Of a stretch of 57,430 nt of DNA, positions 9,329-19,110 are shown in pieces. Position numbers and translations under genes: made by a program. Numbering within the stretch: position 1 is the stretch's first letter; every line of letters starts with the position of its first letter. Location: assembly GCA_016845525.1 (NCBI GenBank), contig JAERSQ010000243.1, forward strand, positions 1 to 57,430, read 5' to 3'. Below the pieces are notes generated by a model, which did no database searches, was not told the DNA's origin, and saw only the letters and a list, made by a program, of their open reading frames with translations. Source of the DNA: Pseudomonadota bacterium. GTDB lineage: Bacteria > Pseudomonadota > Gammaproteobacteria > Arenicellales > UBA868.

Positions 9329-12259
9329 ATGGCAAACGGAAACCAGCGGGCGCAGCAAAACACGGCACTCCTCGACTACCCTCCTTTGTTGGAGGCAATG
9401 CACAGGTGGGACCAGCAGAAGAAGCTGGAAATGGCCGCTGCTGTGGGCGGAGAGGACTTCGCCCGCCGCTCTCTCCCACGCCCGCCTACCCCCATTGATC
9501 GCAATGCCCTTCGCCTGGACGCCATCGAGGTCCTCAACGAGCTTGCAAAAACAGAATCCCAACTCGCAAAGAACGTACAGCCCTCCAACCCGGCTGCTCT
9601 GCTCAATGCGATTCTCGATTATTACGGCACAGTAGCAAACGCTGAAGCCAGCAGTATTGGTTCCGTCAACTCTGCCCGAGTTCGTCAGTGGGGCGACCTT
9701 ACGCGGGATGCTTCTAAGCGTCTCACGGAAATCGAGGAGCAGCGTAACGCTGAAGTAGACGCAGCAGCACAAGGTGAAATCGCAGAAATGGCGGGTCTTC
9801 TTGCCGCCTCGGGCGAAGCACCCGAATCCGAGTTCTCGACGATGTTCTTGGATACGATTGCTCGTGCCCCCGAAGACCAGCAGATGGCGAGGCTCTCTTA
9901 CCTCCGCCGTTTGACGGGGTACGACGAAGCCTCCCTCACTGAACTGGCGCGGCGAGGAAGCGCGGGACTCTCAGAAGACCAACTTGACGTAGCGATGGGG
10001 AGGCTCCCAGAACGGGCAGCGAATCTCCAAGCCCGAGAAATGGGCGCTCGCCGAGACCTCCAAGAGGCGGGGCAGCACCTCGACCAAATCTTTGGTGGCA
10101 CAGGCCGGATGGCCCGCCTGGGCAACAACTTCCTGGAGCAACTCACGGGCGCTTTGTTTGGGGGCGACGATGTAGACGGGGATACAATCGCCCGCCTCCT
10201 CGGCATGACGGGACTCGAAGAAGTCCCAGAGAGCGCGTCGGGAGCACAAGCGCGGAGCATCATCGAAGATATGCTCGACTTCCCAGACGTTGACGCATGG
10301 CACACCTCCCTGGGCTGGGAACAGGAAGTCATGCACGGGAGTGGAGCAGAGCACGACATGTTCGTCGAGTTCGCTCGCCAACGTGGGTATGACGCGGAGA
10401 ACGATCCCCGAGGGACATTCAACCGCCTCGCAGCAGAATACCGCGCTTCTACTGCCCAGGAGTCTCGGTCATCTGACCTCAACTGGGCCTACAACGTGCT
10501 CCACGGAAATATCCCAGCCCGGGCAAGAGACTTCCTCAAAGCGAACTGGATTCGCGCTCGGGAAATGTTTCAGGGTTGGCCAGGAGTTCCCGGAGACGAC
10601 GATTGGGCTCGACTCGTAGCCGAAAAAGAAGGGCGTCCTCTGGAGGAAGTCCAGGCTGACCACCGGGCACGCCGCGAGCAGCACAACGCTCGTCAAGCTA
10701 CCCTCCAGGAACAAGGCCGCGAAGAAGCCCAACGCCAGCCGGGCGAAACCATCCAACAGCAGCAACAGGCAGGAGAACTCCAGCCCGAAGGGGCAGTGCC
10801 CGCTCCTCCCGCCGCAGGTGAGCCTGCTGCTCCTCCTGCCCCTCCCGCCGAGGCCGCAGTCCCAGAAGCACCATTCGACCCCGCCTCGATCCCGAACATG
10901 GCAGAACTCCAGCAAGCTGCCCGAGAACTCAGGGACGAGGGCGCTTTTGGAACGATGCTCGCCTCTGGGGAACAACTCACGGACGACGCTATCGTTGATT
11001 ACGTCCAAGAGCATTACCCGGACACGCCTCGTGAAGCCATTACCTGGGCAATGGCGAACCCCGATGCCGCACTCGGGCGGACGGGCTCGGATGGTTGGGC
11101 CGACTACACCCTCCACCAAGACGGACGCATCACCTTCACTCACCCCACCTCGGGCCAAGAAGTGACGGTGACGGAACGTCAGAGTGGCCCATACTGGGCC
11201 ATCCGGGCAAAGGCGTTCGGAGACGAAGTCCCCGAGGCGCACCGCCAATCAGTGGAAGCCGCCCACCAGAGAAATGTTGTTGCTCCCCAACAAGCCCAAG
11301 AGAGGCAAGTACGGGAGGGGATTTCAGGCCCCCGTGGGGAAGAGAAAACCTGGGTCCCAACAAAAGCGGATGGAAGCGAGGGGTTCTACGAGGTACGTCG
11401 GCCCGATGGAGCAGTGATGTACCTTGGGTCGGACGAGGAGACTATTATCTCCAACCCAGAGGCCATTCGGGCGCTCAACCGCAAGAAGTCCGGGACGGCA
11501 GGGGGTGCCGAACTAAATATCCCAGAACTACGGCTCCCCCGTCGAGTGGAGACTGCTGAAGCTCCCGCTCCGGCCGAAGTCCCAGCAGAACCCCAGGCAA
11601 ACCTGAGTCCGGGGTTCTTTGAGTCTCTTCCGGCTGCGCCCCAAGCTGCTCCCGCGCAGGCCGCTCCCCAAGTCGAACCTGCCGCTACGCCCGCTCCTGA
11701 ACCCGCCCCCGAGCCTACGAAAACTCCGCGCCCCGTTGTTGGTCCTCGACCAGCTACGGAATCTGGGCGGAGCGCCCAAGCGGAAACTCCTTCTGGTGGG
11801 GGAGGATTTGCCTCATTTATTGAGAGCGCAGCCTCCCAAGCTGAGGGCGAGCCCGCCGAAGATGGGGAAGCCGTCGCCAGCGCTGGAGCACCCTTACAGG
11901 AGCCTGCCCCCGCAGAAGAACCGGTAGAAAGGGAACAAGAAGAGGAAGAAGCGCCCCAACAGGCGGTTGCCGCCGCACCTCCCCCCTCTGTAGGCCCACG
12001 CCAAGAGCAAATGCCTGCGGCAACCCCAAGTGCAGCACCTAAAACTGCACCCGGAGTGACGAGCTTTGAGGCTCAAGCGCACAACATTACTCCGGCCTCT
12101 CCGAGCGCGATGGCTGCTTCCGTCCCCAGCTTGTCAATGGCTTCGGGAGCCACGGGAAGGGCTTCCTCCCCCCGGGCTCAGTACGGGAGAGCGAAGATGG
12201 ACGCCTTGACAGAAAGCCTCCGCCAAAGGATGGAGCAACAGCAACCCGTGGTGGGATAG
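9329..12259 (+). CDS. Large internal (ejection) protein, 976 aa
   Basis: The start is ATG behind AGGAGAAG. Residues 1-450 are helical with coiled-coil character. A Gln-rich and then Pro/Ala-rich linker spans about 455-520, a small folded domain with DYTLHQDGRITFTH lies near 590-610, and the last 230 residues are a low-complexity Pro/Ala/Glu linker ending in a helix. Long helical proteins with disordered linkers directly before a still larger protein fit the ejection proteins that podoviruses store inside the capsid. No lysozyme or transglycosylase motif was found by eye. Confidence 0.5.
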   Translation: MANGNQRAQQNTALLDYPPLLEAMHRWDQQKKLEMAAAVGGEDFARRSLPRPPTPIDRNALRLDAIEVLNELAKTESQLAKNVQPSNPAALLNAILDYYGTVANAEASSIGSVNSARVRQWGDLTRDASKRLTEIEEQRNAEVDAAAQGEIAEMAGLLAASGEAPESEFSTMFLDTIARAPEDQQMARLSYLRRLTGYDEASLTELARRGSAGLSEDQLDVAMGRLPERAANLQAREMGARRDLQEAGQHLDQIFGGTGRMARLGNNFLEQLTGALFGGDDVDGDTIARLLGMTGLEEVPESASGAQARSIIEDMLDFPDVDAWHTSLGWEQEVMHGSGAEHDMFVEFARQRGYDAENDPRGTFNRLAAEYRASTAQESRSSDLNWAYNVLHGNIPARARDFLKANWIRAREMFQGWPGVPGDDDWARLVAEKEGRPLEEVQADHRARREQHNARQATLQEQGREEAQRQPGETIQQQQQAGELQPEGAVPAPPAAGEPAAPPAPPAEAAVPEAPFDPASIPNMAELQQAARELRDEGAFGTMLASGEQLTDDAIVDYVQEHYPDTPREAITWAMANPDAALGRTGSDGWADYTLHQDGRITFTHPTSGQEVTVTERQSGPYWAIRAKAFGDEVPEAHRQSVEAAHQRNVVAPQQAQERQVREGISGPRGEEKTWVPTKADGSEGFYEVRRPDGAVMYLGSDEETIISNPEAIRALNRKKSGTAGGAELNIPELRLPRRVETAEAPAPAEVPAEPQANLSPGFFESLPAAPQAAPAQAAPQVEPAATPAPEPAPEPTKTPRPVVGPRPATESGRSAQAETPSGGGGFASFIESAASQAEGEPAEDGEAVASAGAPLQEPAPAEEPVEREQEEEEAPQQAVAAAPPPSVGPRQEQMPAATPSAAPKTAPGVTSFEAQAHNITPASPSAMAASVPSLSMASGATGRASSPRAQYGRAKMDALTESLRQRMEQQQPVVG

Positions 12260-12262
12260 TCA

Positions 12263-15200
12263 ATGGCCGACGAAAACGCCCCACAAGAGCAGGAGCAAGA
12301 GCGCCCTAAAACTGCGTTTGAAGAACTCCAGGAGAGGCTCCAGGAAATCGAAGAACGCCCCGAAGCATATGGGCCGCTTACGCGTATCCGCGCCGAACGT
12401 GAGGGAGTCCCACTTCCCGCCGACCTCCCAGCCCCCCAAACCCCTTTCCATCGGACACTCACGGAAAGAGCGGAGGCTACCCGCCAGGGTACGCAAGGCC
12501 CGGCGTTCGACTACGATATCTTTCGAGACACGGCCCGCGAAGCCGATCCAATCGGACCTCCTCCCCCCACTTCTCCCGGGCAGAGAACCGGACCCGTCAA
12601 CTATCTTGAGAGTGATGCCCCCCCAGCGGGGTGGAACCCAAGGCCCGATGAGATTTCTCGGCTTGTGGACGCCAATCTTCTCCGGGCAAACGAGGCCGGA
12701 AACCTTGACAGAGTGTGGGCTGCGGGGCGGGCCGATGCTGCGAAGCGGGGTGGCCTTGGGTGGGTTGACACGGCCCTCGGTGAAGAACTCATTACAGACG
12801 TTCAACGTGGGGAATCCGCAGTCCAGGCCGCGCTTTGGACCCAAGTTCCTGTTTCTCACATTCGCGGTGTTCCAGTAATCAACACCTATGAAATGAATCG
12901 CCAAGCCCAGGATCTCTGGTACTCGAAGATTCTCGAAGAAAAAGACATTACTCCAAGGACGGCTACGGCAGAACAAATCCAGGAGGCGAGGAATGAGGCA
13001 TCTCGCCGAGCCGCCCGGACGATGGCCCGGGTGATGCAAACGGGTGGTCGCCGTTTCTGGGCTGACCCCCTCGACCATGACATCACCGACGATATCATGG
13101 AGTCCAACAAACTCTGGCGCATGTTTCGCGCTCTCTCCAGCCCGGCCAGCTATGGGGCAGTAGGAGTTGGAACCCCCGACACTGACTTAGATGCAGTTGC
13201 TCGCAGCCAGTTGATTCTCTCGGGCCAACAACTCAAATATGAGAGTCCAATCTCTCTCTTCGGGCGTTTCGCGCCTTCTACTCTCCTGTCCGCAGCCGTA
13301 AGCACAGGAACCGCGCCCTGGTCACGCGAATCAGTCGAGGCCGTCCGGGCAGGAGAGGACATTGTCCTCCACATTGGGGATGTCGCAGATTGGATGTCCG
13401 GGGCTGAGGAGGGAGAGGCCCCCACCTGGGCAAAAGCGGCGAGTGGGCTGACCACCCTCGGAGTTATTCTGGTCGAGCCTGACCTGTTTTCCCTCGCTGG
13501 AATCCCAATGGGAAAGGGATCGAAACTCGTAAAAGCGACCCGAACGAGCAACCGAATGCGTCGGGCAGTTGCCGGAGCGGACACTGTCCGAGACGCGCTC
13601 CGCGCAGGGAATATCTCTGTGCCAGAAGCCGCCTCGCAACTCGAAGCACTCGACGCCGCCGTTGCTCGGGCTGTTGAACTCAACGCGGGCGCACAACTCC
13701 GCGTCGGGGGCGTCGTCAACGAGGAACTTGAACGGACGTATAAAACCGTAGAAGGTTTGCGAGAAAGAGCCACCACACTCCGGGCCGAAGCCGACGAGGC
13801 CCGCGCCGCTTATCAAGGCGCGGAGGGGGAAGCCGCAGCACTCCGGCTCACCGCTCAGGCTGCCGAGCAAGAACACGCGGGGGCTGTTCTCGGGGCGCTC
13901 GCAGCGGAATCGGAAAAGAACGCATACCTCATGTCCCAAGGACTCTCGTGGGAAGCCGCGAACCGAGTCACCTCCCGAGGCTCAATCCCAACACACACTC
14001 GGGCTGCCCGCGAAGCGAAGCGGATGGCGAAAGACCTTGAAAAGAAGGCCAACGCCCTGCGTAGGGAACACAGAGACGCACTCAACACTTACCAGAAAAA
14101 AGCCAACACCTTTGGGCAGGTGCTCCAACACCTCACTGAGGGCTTTCGGGCTGTGCCCGAGGCGACAACCCGCCGGGGCGCTCTCCGCGCCGAGTGGGAT
14201 GTTCTTGCCCGGGAAGGAAAGAAAGAGGGGCTTCGGGCTCCAACTATTGGCCAGGAAGTTTCGTTTCGCACGGAAGCCGGAGGCTTTTCTCGGGGAATCG
14301 TTGAGGATATTCAAGTACGCGGCCCCAAGGGCGGTCGCCTCTCAGGCCGCCCGCCAAAGACCGCCCCCAAAGAGGGGTATCAACTTGTTGTCACCGTCAA
14401 GACTCGGGACGGAGTCAAAGAGATTATCCATCCCTATCGAATCGGAGACCACGCCACCGCTCGGGCCACCAACGTCGCACGAGACGAGTTCCTTGAGTGG
14501 CACAATGTTGTCGCTCGGGCCGATGGGCCGCTGGAGCAAATCACCGTCTTCCAGAGGGGAGCCGAAGATGCGCGAGCAACAGCTAAGGCGCTCGCCGAAG
14601 GGGGCCCCGCAGCCCGGGCCGTAACAAACTACGAAGAGGCAATGGGAGTCCTCCGCGTTGCCCAGGATGAAGCAAAAACTACGGCTAAGTCAGCGAAAAC
14701 AGCCACCCGAAGCGAGGAAGACCTCCTCAATAAATGGGTGGGTAGGAGCGTAGCCCAGACAAAAACGGAACTCAAAGCCGCCAGCCGGGCCCGAATCCGA
14801 GACGTGTATTCGAATGCCGTGGATGAGGTTGCCCGGGGGTTGGATGCTTTTCGGGGGGAGGGGCTCGAAAAGCTGGGGATGGTCGCTGCCCGAGGACCAC
14901 TTGGGGCGATGAAGAATCTCCGTGCTGCCGGAAGGCTCAGCCGCGAAGATATCGCCCGTTGGGGGCAAGAAGTCTCAGACGAGGTCGTTGAGGACGCCTA
15001 CCGCGAGGTCGCCGGAAAATCCTTCAAGTTGGAGGGTGAGGCTCGAACCGCAACGGTTGATGCCCCTCAACTACTCGCTGACCTCGAAAAAGTCGCCGGT
15101 CGGGAGTTCGTAGAGGAGTACCTAAAAGCCGGAAAAGCCACCAGCCTCTCTAAAGCCGTAGAAGACGCGGCCACAAGCGGCGCTCCGATTACGCGTTCAT

Positions 15201-18148
15201 TCGAAGAAACCGCCCCTTTGATGGGAGAAGTCCGTGAACTCATCCGGGCTGGAGAGGCGAATCGCCTCTACCAAGATGCTACTCGTTGGGGACGCGCCAT
15301 ATTCGAGGGGTGGAATGACCTGAACCTCGTCCGAACCAAGGGCGGCAGGCTCACGTTGTGGGGCGATAGGCTCAAACGAAGAGTTCGTACCGCCGGGCGG
15401 CAAGGAAACAATATTGCTGTTCGAATGGGGGAAATGAACCAGGAGCTTGAAGCCGTAGTCACGGAAGTTGAGCGGCTGTTCAGTAGAGCCCAGCTTGAGT
15501 TGATGGAGGTCGGCCACGCCAAGCACCTCGGAGGTACCCCAGAGGCGAGGTTCATTACTTTCTTGGATGCTACAGAGAATCTTGGCCTCAAAGAAGGTAT
15601 GACTCGCTGGCTTTCAGCCACGGGCAACGGGTCCGCATACCAGAAAGGTGCGCTCCAGATGCTCGCAGACACACGCCTCGACCCGAGACTCGCGGCCAAA
15701 CGAGAAGTTGCTATCAAGCAGAACCGCCGGAGAATCAACGCTATCGTTGATGAGCGGCTCGGGAAACCCCTCGTCATGGATGGGGTCCGCATCCCCCGAA
15801 AAGAGATTGATGAACTCCTTGAAGGGCTCGACGATGACTTGTTAGCCTTGATGGCAAAGGGAGAAAACGTCGTAGACGGCGTACCCAAGGCACTCGTTGC
15901 CGTGTCTCGTATGTGGCTCCCGTCTTACGCTCTGAAGGCTTTCACCCAAGAAGAGGGAATCATTCTCCTGGGCATTGCCCGAGGAGCACTCCAAAAAGCC
16001 AAGACTTATGGGGAGTTCTCCCAGAGAATGCGCCGAGGAACCTACGCCATCCTGGGCAAAACAGCGTCGAACGCGCCGAAGGCGCACGCGTCCGGCGCAA
16101 CGGGTTTTATGCTCGCAGCCACCCTGGGCGAATACGGCCATCGAGTCGAAAGAGTCCTCGGAGCAAGTGTCGATGTGGACCAAGCGAGGGACATCAATCG
16201 AATCCTCACAGGCAACTTCGACGAAATCGAAGACCTCGACACCGCGATGGACGGCCTCGGCCGCTTGGGGATGCCCTTTACTCAGAAGGAAATCCTGGCC
16301 CATCGAGGGGTCGCAGATGGATTCAAGAGCATCGGGAAGAAGTCGCGGGAACTCGTAGAACTCGGAACCAAAAAGGGCGGCTCCTCTTTTGTGCCCAAGG
16401 TGCTCATCGACGAGATCGAGCAGCGGGCAGGAAGAATAGCAAAAGACCTGGAAGCTCTCCATGATGCGGGCCGTACTACAAGTTTCGCGGGAAGCGCAGC
16501 CCGGATGCACCTGAATCTCTGGCGGAGTTCGGCGGTCACGGGGCTTGGGCTCCCGAATCCTCGGTACTGGACCAACAATATCTTCGGTGATTTCTCCCAA
16601 CTTTGGATGGAAGAGGGCTTGGGGTTTGCTGCTCGCCGATCTTTCATCAACTTCCCGACGAATATTCCCTTCTTTGGACGAGCACTCCAACTCAAGTCTC
16701 TCTACCTCGCAGAAAAAGCGGCGGGGAGGTCGGGCAGGGCAGATGCACTGCCGGGGATGATGGAGACGATGCTCAACCCTCACCTGGGCCAAGTCTTCAA
16801 AGGCGAGGTGGGGCAGTTCGTCACAAAGAACGGCGATGTCGTTTCCTACGACCAACTCCGACTCTGGGCTCTCGAAGATGGAATCTCCGAGGCTTTCGTC
16901 CGAGAAGAACTTCTGGAGCTTTACTCTAAGGTAGGCGAGAGCTTCTCGAATCAGGCAAAAGAACTCGGCCAGTGGTGGCAGCGCCAAATCGGAGACCACG
17001 CAAGTCTGGTCCAAGAACGCCAACGTGTTGGAATGTATGCTGATTTGATTCAGCGCGGCATCCCCCGGGCAGAAGCCGCGAAGCGGACCAAGCGGGCGCT
17101 CTACGATTGGTCACATGGAATCGCCGAATGGGAAGCAAAAACAATCGCTCGGATTATTCCCTTCTGGCGTTTCTGGAGACTCTCCCTCAAGCAGACCGCA
17201 GACGCGTTCATGGAGCCTTTGGTTCGACCTTCAGGAGAAGTTTTCAAGAAGGCGATGGTCGGAAATACCAAGCTCGCTCGCCTACGGCAGCAACTCTATA
17301 TCTGGCCTTCTTTGCCTGACTTCATTTACCAGAAAGACATCAACGTTGGGATGACCACAGAAGAGAAGGTCAACCTCCTTGCCCGGGAGTTGTACCCAGA
17401 CTGGCAAGAGACCCGAGCAAAAGTGGGGGTCCTTCCAATCGACCCCGCACGTCGTCAGTACTACATGGAAATGTATGGGCGGGAGTACACTCACGAATCC
17501 TTGATGCTGCCTACTGTTACGGCAACAGACTCCTTCGACATGCTCTTTGCCCTCACATCGGGCCTTGGAATCCTTACGAGTAAGGTTGTAGAGCATATTC
17601 CCGGAGCGGACCGTTTCCTCCCGGGCCTCCAACTTGTTGGAGACCATGAAGCGCGTTTCTTCGAGCCACTGCTGAGTTCTGCTCACCCCGCGTTTGAGAC
17701 GCCGATTCGGTCTGCGCTCTCTTGGATGGGAGCAGACTTGGACTACACAGTCCAGGGGAGTCGCCGTTTTCTCGGGCCAACAGACGAGGATGCGTTCCGC
17801 CTACTTCCGTGGACCCGCTCCCAGATGCAGTATGACAAAGACCGTGGGCAGTGGTGGGTCCCCTCTGGGGTTTACTTGAACTGGCGAATGCTCCCCATCG
17901 CCTCAACCCAAATGTCCGGCTGGGTAGGCGCAGCCAAGAACCCCGAATGGGACAATGGGTTCTTTGCAGGAAGTACGATGATGCTCCGTAAACTTACGAG
18001 GTTTGGCGACCCCAGACCGTTCAATATGAATGACAGTCTGCGCGGAAGAATCATGGACATCCAAAAAGAATGGAACGAAGTCAAACAAGAGTTTGGCGAT
18101 GTCCGAAAAGCCGACAGAAGTATGAGAACTCGCGGAAGACGCGAATAA
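12263..18148 (+). CDS. Giant internal (ejection) protein, 1961 aa
   Basis: It begins three bases after the stop of the 976-residue protein and is the longest gene in the window. The first 90 residues are Pro/Gln-rich. A hydrophobic stretch near 395-420 (LTTLGVILVEPDLFSLAGIP) could enter a membrane. Coiled coils lie around 494-540 and 585-613, and helical segments continue to the basic C-terminus (SMRTRGRRE). Size, order and composition match the largest ejection protein of podoviruses, which forms the trans-envelope channel. I see no HExxH or transglycosylase motif. A tape-measure role is unlikely because no long-tail genes accompany it. Confidence 0.55.
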   Translation: MADENAPQEQEQERPKTAFEELQERLQEIEERPEAYGPLTRIRAEREGVPLPADLPAPQTPFHRTLTERAEATRQGTQGPAFDYDIFRDTAREADPIGPPPPTSPGQRTGPVNYLESDAPPAGWNPRPDEISRLVDANLLRANEAGNLDRVWAAGRADAAKRGGLGWVDTALGEELITDVQRGESAVQAALWTQVPVSHIRGVPVINTYEMNRQAQDLWYSKILEEKDITPRTATAEQIQEARNEASRRAARTMARVMQTGGRRFWADPLDHDITDDIMESNKLWRMFRALSSPASYGAVGVGTPDTDLDAVARSQLILSGQQLKYESPISLFGRFAPSTLLSAAVSTGTAPWSRESVEAVRAGEDIVLHIGDVADWMSGAEEGEAPTWAKAASGLTTLGVILVEPDLFSLAGIPMGKGSKLVKATRTSNRMRRAVAGADTVRDALRAGNISVPEAASQLEALDAAVARAVELNAGAQLRVGGVVNEELERTYKTVEGLRERATTLRAEADEARAAYQGAEGEAAALRLTAQAAEQEHAGAVLGALAAESEKNAYLMSQGLSWEAANRVTSRGSIPTHTRAAREAKRMAKDLEKKANALRREHRDALNTYQKKANTFGQVLQHLTEGFRAVPEATTRRGALRAEWDVLAREGKKEGLRAPTIGQEVSFRTEAGGFSRGIVEDIQVRGPKGGRLSGRPPKTAPKEGYQLVVTVKTRDGVKEIIHPYRIGDHATARATNVARDEFLEWHNVVARADGPLEQITVFQRGAEDARATAKALAEGGPAARAVTNYEEAMGVLRVAQDEAKTTAKSAKTATRSEEDLLNKWVGRSVAQTKTELKAASRARIRDVYSNAVDEVARGLDAFRGEGLEKLGMVAARGPLGAMKNLRAAGRLSREDIARWGQEVSDEVVEDAYREVAGKSFKLEGEARTATVDAPQLLADLEKVAGREFVEEYLKAGKATSLSKAVEDAATSGAPITRSFEETAPLMGEVRELIRAGEANRLYQDATRWGRAIFEGWNDLNLVRTKGGRLTLWGDRLKRRVRTAGRQGNNIAVRMGEMNQELEAVVTEVERLFSRAQLELMEVGHAKHLGGTPEARFITFLDATENLGLKEGMTRWLSATGNGSAYQKGALQMLADTRLDPRLAAKREVAIKQNRRRINAIVDERLGKPLVMDGVRIPRKEIDELLEGLDDDLLALMAKGENVVDGVPKALVAVSRMWLPSYALKAFTQEEGIILLGIARGALQKAKTYGEFSQRMRRGTYAILGKTASNAPKAHASGATGFMLAATLGEYGHRVERVLGASVDVDQARDINRILTGNFDEIEDLDTAMDGLGRLGMPFTQKEILAHRGVADGFKSIGKKSRELVELGTKKGGSSFVPKVLIDEIEQRAGRIAKDLEALHDAGRTTSFAGSAARMHLNLWRSSAVTGLGLPNPRYWTNNIFGDFSQLWMEEGLGFAARRSFINFPTNIPFFGRALQLKSLYLAEKAAGRSGRADALPGMMETMLNPHLGQVFKGEVGQFVTKNGDVVSYDQLRLWALEDGISEAFVREELLELYSKVGESFSNQAKELGQWWQRQIGDHASLVQERQRVGMYADLIQRGIPRAEAAKRTKRALYDWSHGIAEWEAKTIARIIPFWRFWRLSLKQTADAFMEPLVRPSGEVFKKAMVGNTKLARLRQQLYIWPSLPDFIYQKDINVGMTTEEKVNLLARELYPDWQETRAKVGVLPIDPARRQYYMEMYGREYTHESLMLPTVTATDSFDMLFALTSGLGILTSKVVEHIPGADRFLPGLQLVGDHEARFFEPLLSSAHPAFETPIRSALSWMGADLDYTVQGSRRFLGPTDEDAFRLLPWTRSQMQYDKDRGQWWVPSGVYLNWRMLPIASTQMSGWVGAAKNPEWDNGFFAGSTMMLRKLTRFGDPRPFNMNDSLRGRIMDIQKEWNEVKQEFGDVRKADRSMRTRGRRE

Positions 18149-18185
18149 CTCGACAGGATTTCAGGAACACGGTAAGGTTCTGATA

Positions 18186-18225
18186 CCCAGGTAGAGAATC
18201 TGGGCCTCGGGTGAAGATACCCGAG
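18186..18225 (+). promoter_or_regulatory. Two consecutive intergenic hairpins
   Basis: CCCAG/CTGGG (18186-18190 with 18200-18204) is followed at once by CTCGGGT/ACCCGAG (18206-18212 with 18219-18225) with a six-base loop. They occupy the 97-base gap after the giant internal protein gene. No T run follows, so they are more likely messenger-stabilising or processing structures than a terminator. Confidence 0.5.
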
Positions 18226-18245
18226 AAGACTCGTTAGGAGTAACG

Positions 18246-18695
18246 ATGCCAAATCTAAAGTCTAAGTGGCTCAAGCCTTCCCGTAACGTCCCCTATGCTG
18301 AGGGGATTCTCGTATACAACGGTACGGGCTCGACTATTGCTGCCAACCTCCTCGTTCGTATTGACGGCTCCGGCCTCCAAGGCGGTGGCCTCAAGATGGC
18401 TATTGCCCGGGCAACCACTGCTCAGTTGGGTGGAAAGGTTCCGCTGTTTGTTACGAAGCACTCCATTCCCGATGGAAAGTGGGGTGTTGTTCTCCCCTGG
18501 GCAATCCTCCAGAACGTAGACACAAGTGCTGCCGCAAACGCAGGTGATGCTGTGTATCTCCGCGATGCCGCTACGGGCGTTTGGGACACCAGCGCGGGGA
18601 CCGTCGGCCGGGCTGTTGGGATTGTCCTCACAAAGGACGCCTCCACGGGTGTTGTGTGGCTCTGTCCTGGCATGTTCAACTTCGCCACCATCTAA
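18246..18695 (+). CDS. Second decoration-like beta-barrel protein
   Basis: 149 residues, ATG behind TTAGGAGTAACG. It is rich in Gly, Ala, Val and Thr with few charged residues after the basic N-terminus. The order 'ILVYNGTGSTIAANLLVRI ... VGIVLTKDASTGVVWLCPG' matches the plan of the protein at 2058 (a 'GTVVARG' strand, then 'GVVGVAV', then a late Gly-rich strand). It may decorate the head or cap an appendage. It is a separate transcription neighbour of the tail genes, after a hairpin-bearing gap. Confidence 0.45.
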   Translation: MPNLKSKWLKPSRNVPYAEGILVYNGTGSTIAANLLVRIDGSGLQGGGLKMAIARATTAQLGGKVPLFVTKHSIPDGKWGVVLPWAILQNVDTSAAANAGDAVYLRDAATGVWDTSAGTVGRAVGIVLTKDASTGVVWLCPGMFNFATI

Positions 18696-18709
18696 ACAGG
18701 GAGGCGGTC

Positions 18710-19102
18710 GTGCCCGCAAATATTCAAAAGAAGCTCTGGGTCCGCGTGGGCCCAGCAAGCGACCCGAACCATGTGGGTACGACCCCCGTTTCCTTTACTA
18801 TTGAGGATGTCCCATGCCGAGGGTGGATTCGACGCTGCCGAGCGAAGATTACCTCGGGTACTGGAACTCAGGTTGCTGTGAAGGTGTGGGAGTCTGCGTC
18901 GGGATCTGGGAACTTTGACCAGATTCTCGCCTACTCCCTTACCTCGAACCCGATGGACTCGGAGGAGGACCCTGGAGTTTACTACTCTGTGCCTTCGGGG
19001 ACTAACCTAAAGAGAGGCACCCTCTATGGACAAGTTGAGACCAACAACGCCCACAACACGGACGTGGTCGCGCTCCAACTTGATATTGAGCCCGCCATTT
19101 AG
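18710..19102 (+). CDS. Small beta-rich virion protein, unknown
   Basis: I start it at GTG 18710, seven bases after AGGGAGG, giving 130 residues. An upstream ATG at 18581 would overlap the previous gene by more than 100 bases and lacks a binding site. The sequence has evenly spaced strands (VSFTIEDVPCRGWIRRCRAKI, TQVAVKVWESASG) and reads like a small beta sandwich, possibly a tail or fibre connector. Family not recognised. Confidence 0.5.
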   Translation: MPANIQKKLWVRVGPASDPNHVGTTPVSFTIEDVPCRGWIRRCRAKITSGTGTQVAVKVWESASGSGNFDQILAYSLTSNPMDSEEDPGVYYSVPSGTNLKRGTLYGQVETNNAHNTDVVALQLDIEPAI

Positions 19103-19110
19103 GGGGGGTA

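Noticed and set aside
15842-17023. A 393-codon minus-strand frame inside the giant internal protein gene
   Set aside because: It is a shadow of strong third-position bias in the plus-strand gene, with no binding site and no neighbours on that strand. The same applies to 1392-2339 and 5421-6344.
12263-18148. Tape measure protein
   Set aside because: There are no tail tube, sheath or tail assembly chaperone genes; the gene follows nozzle and internal protein genes, so an ejection protein is more likely.
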